Shown: positions 1 to 8,743, counted from the first letter of the stretch. The stretch is DNA of 64,000 nucleotides from Bog-532 sp963830385 (GCA_963830385.1 CAWHMD010000008.1:744001-808000); one strand, 5' to 3'. Translations and numbers: made by a program. The notes: generated by a model from the sequence alone, not told the origin.

Positions 1-53
1 TCGCGCAGGCGGCGGGCACCAACAGGTTAATAGCTGAAAGAGAGTAGTTTACA

Positions 54-66
54 GATAGTATCTATC
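54..66. promoter_or_regulatory. Palindromic operator candidate upstream of the HxlR regulator
   Basis: GATAG-TAT-CTATC is a perfect 5+5 inverted repeat with a 3-nt spacer, ending 18 bases before the GTG start of the HxlR gene. HxlR proteins bind as dimers to short AT-rich palindromes in their own promoters, so autoregulation is a reasonable inference. The surrounding 40 bases are the most AT-rich part of this end of the window. Confidence 0.5.
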
Positions 67-84
67 AACCAGTATTATTGGGGT

Positions 85-774
85 GTGACCCGGAACGTTC
101 GCACCTACGACCACTTCTGCCTGGTGGCACGGACCCTGGAGCTCGTCGGCGACCGCTGGAGCCTGCTGGTGATCCGCGACCTGATCACCGGCCCCAAACG
201 ATTCACCGACCTGATCGACCGGCTCGGCGGCATCACGCCCAAGACCCTCAGCCAGCGGCTCAGCGACCTCACCGGATCCGGCCTGGTCACCGTGGACCGC
301 GAGCCCGGCCGGCGCGAGGTCTGGTACCAGCTGACGCCGGCCGGGGCCGATCTCTGGCCGGTCATCGACGACCTCAACAACTGGGGGATGCGCCACGCCT
401 GGCGCTTTCCCAATCCCGGCGAGCCGCTGCACGCCGAGCACCTGCTCCGCAGCGCCATCCAGGCCATCGACCTCGAGGCCGGCGACCACCGGCCGGCCCG
501 CTGGCACTTCCGGGCCGACGGGGCGGACTACGTGGCCGAAAGCGACGGCCAGCGCTGGTCGCTGACCATGCAGGCGCCGGCCGCCGCGGCCGACGTCACG
601 ATCACCGCGACCACCCGGGCCCTGACCACGCTCATCTTCGCCGGGTCAGATGCCGAGACCGTCATCACCGGCGACGCCGGCGCCGTCGAGCGGTTCCGCG
701 CGCTGATCGGCACCCTGGCCACCGTCGTGCAGCCGGGCGACGGGGGCGGCGGCCAGCACCAGCAGGCCAGTTAG
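85..774 (+). CDS. HxlR-family winged-helix regulator with C-terminal SCP2-like domain
   Basis: 229 aa, GTG start. Residues about 8-100 match the HxlR (MarR-like) winged helix: the N-terminal DHFCLVARTLELVGDRWSLL segment, then LITGPKRFTDL and the ITPKTLSQRLSDL recognition helix, then a wing containing REPGRREVWYQLTPAG. Residues about 120-220 resemble the SCP2-like/alkyl-binding domain often fused to this regulator subgroup in actinomycetes, which suggests a small hydrophobic ligand. It would act as a dimeric cytosolic transcription factor. The 3' end overlaps the convergent MFS gene by 129 bases. A perfect palindrome sits just upstream. The regulated genes are not evident, because no other gene is co-oriented nearby. 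Confidence 0.9.
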   Translation: MTRNVRTYDHFCLVARTLELVGDRWSLLVIRDLITGPKRFTDLIDRLGGITPKTLSQRLSDLTGSGLVTVDREPGRREVWYQLTPAGADLWPVIDDLNNWGMRHAWRFPNPGEPLHAEHLLRSAIQAIDLEAGDHRPARWHFRADGADYVAESDGQRWSLTMQAPAAAADVTITATTRALTTLIFAGSDAETVITGDAGAVERFRALIGTLATVVQPGDGGGGQHQQAS

Positions 775-1878
775 GGCGAACGCGGCCGGGTAGCCGGTGT
801 GGCCGGCCAGCAGGCCGAAGGCGACCGGCCCGGCGCCGTAGCCGGCGTCGTAGGCGAAGTTCCACAGCGCGCTGGCCCTGGCCTCCGGCAGCCGGTCGAG
901 CAGCAGCGCGAACGTCGAGCTCTCGATCATCCCGAACCCGGCCCCGAACAGCACCATGCTGGCGAAGATCAGCGCCGGCGACGCCAGCCCGATCATCGCG
1001 GCCAGGCCGGCCGCGGCCGCGATCACCGCGGGCACCAGCAGCCGGGTGTGACCGTACCGGTCGCCGTAGCGGCCGGCCTGCCAGCGGCTGAGCGTCGCCA
1101 CGATCGACTGGACGAGCAGGGCGGCCGAGGCGAGGTTGCTGGGGATCCCCTTGGCCAGCGGCAGGAACGAGTCGATCACGCCGGCCGCGATCGTGCAGGC
1201 GGCGAAGATCAGCGCCAGCCGGAGCCCGGCGCCCGCCCGCGGCCGGTCGTGCGCGCCGCCCGCGCTGCCGGTGGCGGCGCTCCGGCCGGGCAGCCAGCGG
1301 ATCGCGGCCAGCGGCAGCAGGCCGGCCACGGCCGCCATCGCCGCTACCGCCGTGGTCAGGTGATGCCCGGCCAGCCAGACCCCGGCCGGCAGCGCGAGCA
1401 CGGCCGGTACGCCGGAGACCAGGCCGAGCAGCCCGAGCCCCTCGCCGCGCCGTTCCGGCGGCATCAGCGAGGCGGCCAGCGCACCGGTGGCGACCCCGCA
1501 CAGGCCGAAGCCGAGGCCGCGCACGAAGCTGACGGCCAGCATGACCGCCTGCGGCTCGCGGATCAGCAGCAGCAGGGCCGGAAGGCCGAGCAGGCCGGCC
1601 CCGGCGCCGATCATCGCGCGGTAGCCGAGCCACCGGATCCCGACGGCCGCGAACGCCTCCGCGACCACCGTGCCGAGCAGCAGCGAGCCGGTCAGCAGGC
1701 CGGCCCCGGAGCTGCTGCCCCCGGCCGCCGCGGCCAGCATCGGCATCACCGACAGCAGCAGGAAAAAGCTGGTCAGCGACGAAAACTCGGCCACGAAGGC
1801 GACGGCCAGCGGCAGGCTGAGGAGCCGGGCCGGTGCGTCGTCGCGAGCGGCGGGCGGAGCGGGGGTGAGAGTGCTCAT
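646..1878 (-). CDS. MFS transporter (12-helix, drug/solute exporter type)
   Basis: 410 aa from ATG at 1876-1878; a longer reading frame upstream is not credible because it reads through the divergent regulator. There are about 12 hydrophobic segments with a central cytoplasmic loop rich in Ser/Gly/Arg around residues 185-210 (GRSAATGSAGGAHDRPRAGA). The order of helices and the RxGDRYGHTRLL loop (motif A-like, after helix 8) fit MFS_1. It is divergent from a MocR regulator only 46 bases away, which suggests control by that regulator. The substrate cannot be told. Its last about 43 codons lie antisense to the HxlR gene, beyond the last helix, so the tail may be dispensable. Confidence 0.85.
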   Translation of the reverse strand: MSTLTPAPPAARDDAPARLLSLPLAVAFVAEFSSLTSFFLLLSVMPMLAAAAGGSSSGAGLLTGSLLLGTVVAEAFAAVGIRWLGYRAMIGAGAGLLGLPALLLLIREPQAVMLAVSFVRGLGFGLCGVATGALAASLMPPERRGEGLGLLGLVSGVPAVLALPAGVWLAGHHLTTAVAAMAAVAGLLPLAAIRWLPGRSAATGSAGGAHDRPRAGAGLRLALIFAACTIAAGVIDSFLPLAKGIPSNLASAALLVQSIVATLSRWQAGRYGDRYGHTRLLVPAVIAAAAGLAAMIGLASPALIFASMVLFGAGFGMIESSTFALLLDRLPEARASALWNFAYDAGYGAGPVAFGLLAGHTGYPAAFALTGLLVLAAAPVARLHDGGQGADQRAEPLDGAGVAGDDGLGI

Positions 1879-1881
1879 AAC

Positions 1882-1919
1882 TGGACAGTAGGAGGCAACC
1901 GGCACCCTGGTAAGGTCCA
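1882..1919. promoter_or_regulatory. Divergent MFS/MocR intergenic with inverted TGGAC...GTCCA half-sites
   Basis: The 46-bp gap between the divergent MFS and MocR starts contains TGGAC (1882-1886) and its reverse complement GTCCA (1915-1919). MocR regulators typically bind spaced half-sites in the divergent promoter they share with their target. No strong Shine-Dalgarno precedes either start in its own orientation, so one or both transcripts may be leaderless. Confidence 0.4.
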
Positions 1920-1924
1920 ATTCT

Positions 1925-3361
1925 ATGACGATTGAGTGGTCCGGTTTGGGCCCGGAGCTGCTCGTGCGGCTGGACCGCTCGGCTCCGGAGCCGCTGCGCG
2001 CCCAGCTCGAGACGAGCCTGCGCGAGGCGATCAGGGACGGGCGGCTGCGGGGCGGGGAGCGGCTGCCGTCCTCCCGTGAGCTCGCCCGCGAGCTCGGGGT
2101 GTCCCGCGGCATGGTGCAGGACTGCTACGGCCAGCTGCTGGCCGAGGGCTACCTGACCAGCCGGGGCGGCTCGGCCACCCGGGTCGCGGACCTGAAGGAC
2201 CAGCCGGTCACGGCCGGCCCTTCGGCTACCGCCCCGCCCGGCCAGCCCGCCAGCCGGTCACTGATCGCGGACTTCCGGCTCGGGGTGCCGGACCTGTCCA
2301 GCTTCCCGCGCACCGACTGGGCGCGGGCCGTCCGCCAGGCGTGCACCGAGATCGCCACCGCCGACCTGGGCTACGGCGATCCCCGCGGCAGTGCGGTGCT
2401 GCGCGAGGTGCTCGCCGCCTACCTGCGGCGGGTCCGGGCTGCCGACGCCGCTCCGGGGCAGATGATCATCACCGCCGGCTTCGCTCAGGGGGTCATCCTG
2501 GTGCTGCGCGCGCTGGCCCGCGAACGCGGCCTGTCGAGCGTGGTCTTCGAGGACCCCGGCTACGGCCGGCCCGAGGACGACGAGACCGTGCGGGCGGTCA
2601 TGGCGATGGGCCTGCGCGCCGGCTACGTCCCGGTCGACGAGCAGGGCGTGGTGGTCAGCGCGCTGGCGGCCAGCGGGGCCCAGGCGGTCGTGGTCACCCC
2701 CACCCACCAGTCCCCCACCGGAGTCGTCCTGTCGGCCGCCCGCCGGCACGCGCTGCTGGACTGGGCCCGGCGCACGGGCGGGTACGTGATCGAGGACGAC
2801 TACGACTCGGAGTTCCGCTACGACTCCGATCCGGTCGGCGCGCTGCAGGGCCTGGCCCCCGACCAGGTGTTCCTGCTGGGCACGGCGAGCAAGGCGCTGG
2901 CGCCGGCGGTGCGCCTGGGCTGGGTGCAGGCGCCGTCGTCGCTGGCCGGGACGATCGCCGACGAGAAGGAGATGAGCGACCGCGGCTCCTGCACACTCGA
3001 CCAGCACGCCCTGGCGATCCTGCTCACCTCGGGCCGGTACGACCGGCACCTGCGCCGGATGCGGGGCGTGTACGCCGCCCGCCGGGCCGCGCTGGTCGAG
3101 TCGTTTGCCCGGCACCTGCCCGGGATCCGGCTGACCGGGCTGGCGGCCGGCTTCCACGCGGTCGCGCCGCTGCCAGCCGGCGCCGACGAGGCGGCGGTGG
3201 TCGCGGCCGCGCGGGAACGGCGGGTCGGGCTGCACGGCGTCGACGAGTACCGCGGGCACCCGGACCCAGCCGCTCCGCCCGCGCTGGTCATGGGCTTCGG
3301 CAACGTCCCCGAACGGACCATCGACCCGGCCCTGGCCGCCGTCGCCGACCTGCTCCGCTAG
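1925..3361 (+). CDS. MocR/PdxR-type GntR regulator with aminotransferase-fold domain
   Basis: 478 aa. Residues about 15-80 are a GntR winged helix (LRGGERLPSSRELARELGVS then the RGMVQDCYGQLLAEG recognition region). Residues about 110-478 are a fold-type I aminotransferase domain with YGDPRGSAVLREVLAAYL, VVVTPTHQSPTG, EDDYDSEFRY and the PLP-lysine motif GTASKALAP (Lys323). The length matches MocR proteins (450-500 aa). It is expected to sense PLP or an amino-acid/PLP adduct and act on the divergent MFS gene. Members of this group control PLP synthesis, GABA use or transport; which applies here cannot be read from the sequence. Confidence 0.92.
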   Translation: MTIEWSGLGPELLVRLDRSAPEPLRAQLETSLREAIRDGRLRGGERLPSSRELARELGVSRGMVQDCYGQLLAEGYLTSRGGSATRVADLKDQPVTAGPSATAPPGQPASRSLIADFRLGVPDLSSFPRTDWARAVRQACTEIATADLGYGDPRGSAVLREVLAAYLRRVRAADAAPGQMIITAGFAQGVILVLRALARERGLSSVVFEDPGYGRPEDDETVRAVMAMGLRAGYVPVDEQGVVVSALAASGAQAVVVTPTHQSPTGVVLSAARRHALLDWARRTGGYVIEDDYDSEFRYDSDPVGALQGLAPDQVFLLGTASKALAPAVRLGWVQAPSSLAGTIADEKEMSDRGSCTLDQHALAILLTSGRYDRHLRRMRGVYAARRAALVESFARHLPGIRLTGLAAGFHAVAPLPAGADEAAVVAAARERRVGLHGVDEYRGHPDPAAPPALVMGFGNVPERTIDPALAAVADLLR

Positions 3362-3429
3362 CTGGATGCCAAGCCGGACGCTGGCCCGTTAGCGTTACCA
3401 CTGGGGCAACTGAGGAGGCGATCAGGGCG

Positions 3430-4362
3430 ATGCGGGCAGCGCTGGCGAGGGAACTGGGCGGGATCGACCGCGTCGAGCTGGGGGATCTGCCGGATCCGGT
3501 CCCGGGGACCGGGCAGGTGCTGGTCCGGGTGTACGGGGCCGGGGTCGGCCCGTGGGACGTGGGGTTCCTCGGCGGGGGCTTCCCCGGGGTGGCGCTGCCG
3601 TTCGTGCCGGGCCAGGAGATCGCCGGCGTGGTCGAGGCGGCCAGCGACGGGGCGGACCTGCGGCCGGGCGAGCGGGTGTACGGGACCGTGTTCCCGGCGG
3701 GCGGCGGGTTCGCCGAGCTGGCGGTGGCCTCGGCCGACCGCCTGGCCCCGATGCCCGCCCAGGTGGGTTTCGCGGCGGCGGCCAGCCTGGTGATCGGGGC
3801 GGGCACCGCCTACGAGGGCCTCGTCGACAAGGGGCACCTGCAGGCCGGCCAGACCGTGCTCATCACCGCCGCCGCTGGTGGCGTGGGTACCGCCGCCGTG
3901 CAGATCGCGGCGGCCCTCGGCGCCCGCCCGCTGGGCGTGGCCAGCCCGGCCAACCACGACTACCTGCGGAGCCTGGGCGCCCGCGAGGTGTTCGACTACC
4001 ACGACCCCCACTGGGCCCAGCAGGTCCGGGCCGCCGTCCCCGGTGGCGTCGACCTGCTGTTCGACGGGGCCGGCGGCCCGACCCGCGACCAGGCCATAAC
4101 CGCCGTCCGCGACGGGGGCCAGGTGATCTCCATCATCTTGTCCGGTCCCCCGCTGCAACTGGACCGCGGCATCACCGGTGAGTCATTCGCCGCTCACGGC
4201 GGCCGCGAGCGGCTGGAAGCGCTGAGCCGCCTGGTCGAGGCGGGCACGCTCCGTCCTCAGGTCGCGGCGGTGCTGCCGCTCGGCCAGGCTCGCGAGGGTC
4301 TGGCCGAGGTCGCGGGCGGCCACACCCGCGGCAAGGTCGTGCTGGAGATCAACGCCGGCTAG
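3430..4362 (+). CDS. Zinc-independent NADPH:quinone oxidoreductase / alcohol dehydrogenase family (MDR)
   Basis: 310 aa from ATG 3430 with GAGGAG at 3412-3417. Residues about 25-130 are the GroES-like domain (VPGQEIAGVVEAASDGADLRPG, ERVYGTVFP) and 140-270 the Rossmann domain with AAAGGVGTAAVQIA. The structural- and catalytic-zinc cysteines of true alcohol dehydrogenases are absent, as in QOR/zeta-crystallin. It would reduce quinones or enones with NADPH in the cytosol. It follows the MocR gene by 68 bases in the same direction and could be co-transcribed or a second target of that regulator. Confidence 0.85.
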   Translation: MRAALARELGGIDRVELGDLPDPVPGTGQVLVRVYGAGVGPWDVGFLGGGFPGVALPFVPGQEIAGVVEAASDGADLRPGERVYGTVFPAGGGFAELAVASADRLAPMPAQVGFAAAASLVIGAGTAYEGLVDKGHLQAGQTVLITAAAGGVGTAAVQIAAALGARPLGVASPANHDYLRSLGAREVFDYHDPHWAQQVRAAVPGGVDLLFDGAGGPTRDQAITAVRDGGQVISIILSGPPLQLDRGITGESFAAHGGRERLEALSRLVEAGTLRPQVAAVLPLGQAREGLAEVAGGHTRGKVVLEINAG

Positions 4363-4546
4363 CGCATCCTCGGATGGGCGCGGCGGGAGAAACTTCTGCC
4401 GTCGTTGAACCGGATCGCGCGCTGGCGTCGTAGCTGAATTGTCAGGCCGCCCGCCACCAGGAATGCGGCCGGGACAAAAACTCAGGTAACGCACGCGGAA
4501 ATGCCGCGCCTATTTGGCGTGCGCTCATCCAGGAAGGGCAGGAATC

Positions 4547-5056
4547 ATGACCACCGATTTCCATTCCGCTCCCCAGCCTTCTGGCGCGCCGCGCAATGAT
4601 GCTCCCGCGCCGGCGCCGCCGGGCCGCTCAGATCCGCTGCCGTTCTGGGTGCTGGGCGGCGGGGCGGCCATCTTCCTGGGCTCGCTGCTGCCGTTCGTCA
4701 GCGTCAGCGTCGACGGCCTGTTCAGCATCAACGTGATGAGCCCGGGCGCGCGGGTCCTTTCCGCGCTGTTCGGGCTGGTCGTCGCCGGCCTCGGCGCGGT
4801 CATGAAGTTCGGGCCGCCCGCGGGACGGCGCGGCCTCTCGATCGCCGCGCTGGGCTGCGGCGCGGCCGGCGTGCTCGGTTACAGCGGCTTCATCCTGCTC
4901 GGGCTGCACGGCATCAACGTGGGGGGCTCGCTGGGGCTGCCGGCCGAGGTCACCTATTCCCCGTCGATCGGCGTCCTGCTGGCCCTGGCTGGCTGCACCG
5001 CCGCGGCGGTGGCCGCGCTCAACGCGGTCCTGGCCGTCGCCCGGCGCACCTCCTGA
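4547..5056 (+). CDS. Small four-helix membrane protein, function unknown
   Basis: 169 aa from ATG 4547 with AGGAAGG at 4531-4537; an upstream in-frame GTG at 4514 lacks a ribosome site. There is a Pro/Ala-rich cytosolic N-terminus (about 35 aa), then four hydrophobic segments (FWVLGGGAAIFLGSLLPF; LFGLVVAGLGAVMKFG; LSIAALGCGAAGVLGYSGFI; IGVLLALAGCTAAAVAALNAV). No catalytic motif is visible. The next gene has the same architecture (disordered N-terminus plus four helices) and similar size, so the two may be paralogous. No functional assignment is justified. Confidence 0.75.
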   Translation: MTTDFHSAPQPSGAPRNDAPAPAPPGRSDPLPFWVLGGGAAIFLGSLLPFVSVSVDGLFSINVMSPGARVLSALFGLVVAGLGAVMKFGPPAGRRGLSIAALGCGAAGVLGYSGFILLGLHGINVGGSLGLPAEVTYSPSIGVLLALAGCTAAAVAALNAVLAVARRTS

Positions 5057-5124
5057 GCACAATCACGGCCCGAGCACCTTTTCCGTAATTCCCTATTCCA
5101 TTTAAATTCAGAAAGGCAGTCATC

Positions 5125-5649
5125 ATGGCGACTCGTTTTGGCTCAGCCCCGGAGCGGCCGGAAACCCAGCCGACGACGCGGCCCCCCGCCCGCGGCCGGC
5201 TGGCGGACAGCGTGTGCACGGTGGCCGGCGGCCTGACCGTCGTGGCGGGCGCGGCCCTGTCGCTGACGTTCACCGGCCGCGGCCCGCACCACATCGTCCC
5301 GGCCGCCGCGGGCGCCGCCATGGTCTTCGGGCTCGTCCTGGCCGGGCTGGGCGCCGCGCTGCGATCCATTCCGCGCCGGTACGCCGCCCCGGCCGCGGCG
5401 ACCGCGCTCGGCCTGTCCGTCCTCGGCGCGGCCACCTTCGCGCTGACCGGCGTGCGCCTGTTCGGCGCCGGCGCGCTGGCCCACACGTCCTACACCCTGA
5501 CCGGGTTCATCATGGTCCCGTGGCTGGCCCCGGCCGAGGCGTCCACGCTGGCGCACTACGCGTCCTCGGCCGGCACGGTCGTCGCCGTCGGCGGCTGCCT
5601 GATCGCCCTCATCGGCGCGCTCGGCGCGTACCAGCACCGCAGCTCGTGA
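5125..5649 (+). CDS. Small four-helix membrane protein, possible paralog of the preceding gene
   Basis: 174 aa. GAAAGG at 5110-5115 precedes ATG 5125. The N-terminus (about 28 aa) is polar and Pro/Arg-rich; four hydrophobic stretches follow (VAGGLTVVAGAALSLTFTG; AAAGAAMVFGLVLAGLGAAL; AAATALGLSVLGAATFALTG; AGTVVAVGGCLIALIGALGA). The spacing of 68 bases from the previous gene and the shared layout suggest co-expression. No family was recognised. Confidence 0.72.
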   Translation: MATRFGSAPERPETQPTTRPPARGRLADSVCTVAGGLTVVAGAALSLTFTGRGPHHIVPAAAGAAMVFGLVLAGLGAALRSIPRRYAAPAAATALGLSVLGAATFALTGVRLFGAGALAHTSYTLTGFIMVPWLAPAEASTLAHYASSAGTVVAVGGCLIALIGALGAYQHRSS

Positions 5650-5747
5650 TCGGGAAGTGAAGCCACCGATGAGAACGATCAAAGCCCGCCGGGACCGGGT
5701 TCGGATCGGCCCACCGGACGAGCGACGCGGCCCCGCGGAGCCATCCA

Positions 5748-6178
5748 GTTGCTGGAGTCGCCGACAGCGGTCAGCGCTGCCGGGCCACCGTGGATCTGGA
5801 CAGCCAGCTGGCCGACCCTGCCGCCACCGGCAACTTCGGCTTCGCGGTCGCTCCGCTCAGCTCGGTGCAGTCCGATCAGCCGGACGGCGCATCGGTGCAG
5901 TTCGAGCACGAGGCGCCGCCCGACTTCGCTGTCGCCGGCTCGTTTGTCCGGCCCGCCATACTCCCCCGTGGCGCTTGGACGGTCGAGGCGCCGCAGCCGG
6001 CGCCGGACGTGGCTCAGCCTCACCATATCCGGGTAACGGACACCGGCACGTCGCTGAGCATCTACATCGACGGCCAACTTTAGGCCAGCTACGGGCACGC
6101 CGCGGAGTGCGGCAGCGTCGCCATCAGGGCTTGGCGGGCACCGTTCACCTTCTCCAATGTCGTGGTGAGCGGCGGCTG
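5748..6178 (+). pseudogene. Remnant of a secreted/beta-sandwich protein (GH32- or LamG-like C-terminal domain)
   Basis: Reading frame with GTG 5790 encodes DLDSQLADPAATGNFGFAV...RVTDTGTSLSIYIDGQL, meets TAG at 6081-6083, and then continues in the same frame as ASYGHAAECGSVAIRAW...FTFSNVVVSGG before TGA at 6176-6178. The pattern (strand, IYIDGQ, short loop, GSVAIRAW, FSNVVV) is what is seen at the end of concanavalin-like domains such as the C-terminal module of GH32 enzymes. The stop inside the motif and the lack of an N-terminal catalytic part make it a decayed 3' fragment. An upstream frame (IQLLESPTAVSAAGP) may belong to it after a frameshift. The family call is tentative. Confidence 0.5.
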
Positions 6179-6320
6179 AACTGAGGCATTGCACCACGCT
6201 GCCCGGTCAGGGAACACCAGCCGCGAGCCCAGCTCGACGCCGGCGGCTTGATCTGCGGCGAGGCTCCCGTCGAGCTGACTGCGGGCCATCACCCAGTGGG
6301 CCGCGGAAGAGGCATCGTGA

Positions 6321-6515
6321 TCAGGTCTGCAGGACCGCGTGAAGCTCGATGACCTCAGGCTGGATCTCACCGGGCACGTTGGGCTTGACGTTCTGGTTGA
6401 ACCAGGCCTCGAACTGAGCGCGGCTGTCCCAGACCTCCCCGACGGGCATCTTCACGTGCACGGCCATTTCGTGAGCTGGAGATAAAAGTCCCGGTTTATT
6501 CCAGAGCCGGTGCAC
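6321..6515 (-). pseudogene. Truncated dimeric alpha/beta-barrel (ABM-like) protein fragment
   Basis: The C-terminal 40 residues (GEVWDSRAQFEAWFNQNVKP then EIQPEVIELHAVLQT) fit the last half of a small actinobacterial alpha/beta-barrel family whose members read V-W-(E/D)-S-x-x-x-F-x-x-F followed by P-E-I-x-x-x-x-V-H-x-V. The first half of that fold (two strands and a helix) is missing, and the sequence upstream of about 6465 has no resemblance. I read it as a 5'-truncated remnant beside the other fragment in this decayed stretch. Confidence 0.5.
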
Positions 6516-6527
6516 AAACGATGAATG

Positions 6528-7685
6528 TCACCTATGGGCAGGTGGCTGGAAACTGGGAGTGTGGCCGTCGATGGCGGGGATGGGCGCGAGCGGTGGCGTC
6601 AGGTAGGCGGACAGCCAGGCGAAGGCGGTTATCTCGTCGGCATGCCAAGTAGTGAAGTTGTGTCCGCCATGGGCCGCACTGAGTACCGAGACGCGGATGG
6701 GCGGGATGGCCGCGGCGGCCAGGGCCCGGTCGTCCTGGAAGCTTCCTTTGTCGTCGCGGGTGTCCATCAGCAGCAGGTCGAGGACGGGTCGCGGAAGATG
6801 CCGGACGCGCCAGATGGTGGTGTTCTGGTCGCGCAGCAGGGAACTGCCACCGAACAGATCGCCGGTGGTGTGGTCGTGGGCGGGTGCGTTGTAGCCGGCC
6901 AGGGAGACCGCGGCCCGGTAGCGGTCGGGGTGGCGCAGGGCGAGGTTGACGGCGCAGTAGCCGCCGGTCGAATAGCCAATGACGGCCCAGCCGGTGGTGG
7001 TGGGCTGGGCACGGAAGGAATGGGTGACGGCGCTGGGCACGTCGGTGGTGAGGTAGGTCTCGGCCTGCGGGCCGCCGGGGACGTTGACGCACTCGGTGTC
7101 ACGGGGCGGCGCGACGATGCTGGTGGGCATGACCGCGATCAGCGGGCTGACGTGACCGGAATCGATGGCCTGGTCGAGGATCGCGGCGCCCTCGGCCTGG
7201 TCGACCCAGTTCCGCGGATGACCGGGATAGCCGGACAGCAACTCGACCACGGGAAACGTACGGTTCCGGTAGGCGGGCTCCCCATATTGGGGGGGCAGAT
7301 AGACGACAGCCGGATGGGTGCCGGCCCTGCTGAGCAAGCCAGGAATGGTCAGCCACACGATGGCGCCGTGCCCCGTCCGCGCGGCCCGCACGATGCGCGG
7401 TCGCAGGGTCTGGTCCTGGCTGCCGGGCACAACCGATGGGCTGGTCAGGTGCGGGCGCTGGACGCCTGCCAGCTCCTGCCACGAGCCGTAAAAGTTGTAG
7501 CTGTCGTTGATCAGCACCGCGACCAAGAGCACCGCGCTGAGCTGGCTGGCAACGATCAGCACGGCCCGGAACAGCCAGGCTTGCCATCGCCGGCCGCCCC
7601 GGTTCCAGCAGACGAACAGGGTCAGCGGAAACATGAAGCAGGCCAGCGCGCACAGCGCGACCGCCCAAGGCCCGGTCAGCGTCAC
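6528..7685 (-). CDS. Membrane-anchored esterase (antigen 85 / esterase D family)
   Basis: 385 aa from GTG at 7683-7685. The N-terminus carries two hydrophobic helices (AVALCALACFMFPLTLFVCW; AVLIVASQLSAVLLVAVLI), then a periplasm-side alpha/beta-hydrolase domain of the PF00756 type: VVELLSGYPGHPRNW, a nucleophile elbow GYSTGGYCAVNLA, acidic residues in LLLMDTRDDKGSF and catalytic-type histidines in HGGHNFTTW. Actinobacterial members with membrane helices before the esterase domain are common; substrates (trehalose or glycerol esters, other acyl esters) are not identifiable here. The IS5-type element begins 36 bases upstream of the start, so the native promoter has probably been separated from the gene. 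Confidence 0.85.
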   Translation of the reverse strand: MTLTGPWAVALCALACFMFPLTLFVCWNRGGRRWQAWLFRAVLIVASQLSAVLLVAVLINDSYNFYGSWQELAGVQRPHLTSPSVVPGSQDQTLRPRIVRAARTGHGAIVWLTIPGLLSRAGTHPAVVYLPPQYGEPAYRNRTFPVVELLSGYPGHPRNWVDQAEGAAILDQAIDSGHVSPLIAVMPTSIVAPPRDTECVNVPGGPQAETYLTTDVPSAVTHSFRAQPTTTGWAVIGYSTGGYCAVNLALRHPDRYRAAVSLAGYNAPAHDHTTGDLFGGSSLLRDQNTTIWRVRHLPRPVLDLLLMDTRDDKGSFQDDRALAAAAIPPIRVSVLSAAHGGHNFTTWHADEITAFAWLSAYLTPPLAPIPAIDGHTPSFQPPAHR

Positions 7686-7793
7686 GATGAAAGCGTAGTC
7701 CGGCGGGGGTCCGCAGACCGGCTAGGGCGTGTTTCAAAAGCGGCGGTTTGATGTGATTCGCCGTGGTGGGTGTGTCGCGGCCTGGGGATGAGT

Positions 7794-7847
7794 GAGGTCT
7801 CCGGTAGATGAGTCAACGACCAAGAAGACCATCACACCGGAGACCTC
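7794..7847 (+). promoter_or_regulatory. Hairpin covering the transposase ribosome site
   Basis: GAGGTCTCCGGT (7794-7805) and ACCGGAGACCTC (7836-7847) are perfect 12-bp complements separated by 30 bases. The 3' arm contains the GGAGA ribosome-binding sequence, and the transposase GTG begins at the very next base (7848). In an RNA made from outside the element the arm would be paired and translation blocked, as described for other insertion sequences; a transcript starting inside the loop would be free. Confidence 0.6.
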
Positions 7848-8743
7848 GTGGCCACCCTAGCGGTGACGGGGCGGGCGGACCTTTCGGACGCGCAGTGGGC
7901 GGTGCTGGAGCCCCTGCTGCCGCACGGCAAGCGACCAGGGCGCCCGCCGAAGTGGACGAAACGGCAGCTCATCGACGGAATCAGATGGCGGACCCGGGTC
8001 GGTGCCCCGTGGCGGGATGTCCCGCCGGCTTACGGGCACTGGCTCACGGTGTACGGGCTGTTCCGCCGCTGGCAGCGCGATGGCACCTGGGCCAGGATCC
8101 TGGCTGGACTGCAGGCCCAGGCGGATGCGGCCGGGCTGATCACGTGGGATGTGTCCGTGGATTCCACGGTAACCCGGGCGCATCAGCACGCGGCCGGGGC
8201 CCGGAAAAGGGGGATCTGCAAGCCGAACCGCCTGGTGAAGAACCCGCCGATCATGGGCTGGGCCGGTCCCGCGGCGGCCTGTCCACCAAGATCCACCTGG
8301 CCGTGGAACAGGGCCAGAAACCGCTGTCCATACTGATCACCGCCGGGCAGCACGGCGACAGCCCTCAGTTCACCGCCGTCCTGGACCAGATCGCCGTAGC
8401 CCGGCTGGGCCCGGGCCGGCCCCGCACCCGCCCGGGCCGCGTGCTGGGCGATAAGGCCTACGGATCGCGCGCCAACCGTGCCTACCTGCGCAGGCGTGGC
8501 ATCAAATGCACCATCCCCGAGCAGCGTGATCGTATCCAGCACCGCAAGAGGCGGGGCCGGGGCGGCGGCCGCCCGCCCGCGTTCGACACTGAGATCTACA
8601 AGCAGCGGCACGCGGTCGAGTGCGGCATCAACCGGCTCAAACGCCACCGCGCCCTCGCGACCCGCTACGACAAGCTCGCCGTCCGCTACGAAGCCACCGT
8701 CCACATCGCCGCCATCAACGAATGGCTCCCACGGAACTTATGA
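7848..8743 (+). CDS. IS5-family transposase, expressed by -1 frameshift (OrfA 7848-8336 / OrfB ends 8743)
   Basis: Frame 1 gives LSDAQWAVLEPLLP...PPKWTKRQLIDGIRWRTR (DUF4096-type N-terminus) and TWDVSVDSTVTRAHQH with the first catalytic Asp, then the frame changes at AAAAGGGGG (8205-8213). Slippage by -1 with AAA in the P site yields R-K-K-G-D-L-Q, the sequence expected in this family, and continues with GRSRGGLSTKIHLA, VLGDKAYGSRANRAYL (second Asp) and HAVECGINRLKRHR (catalytic Glu). The fused protein is about 298 aa. Without slippage only an inactive N-terminal protein would be made. Confidence 0.88.
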
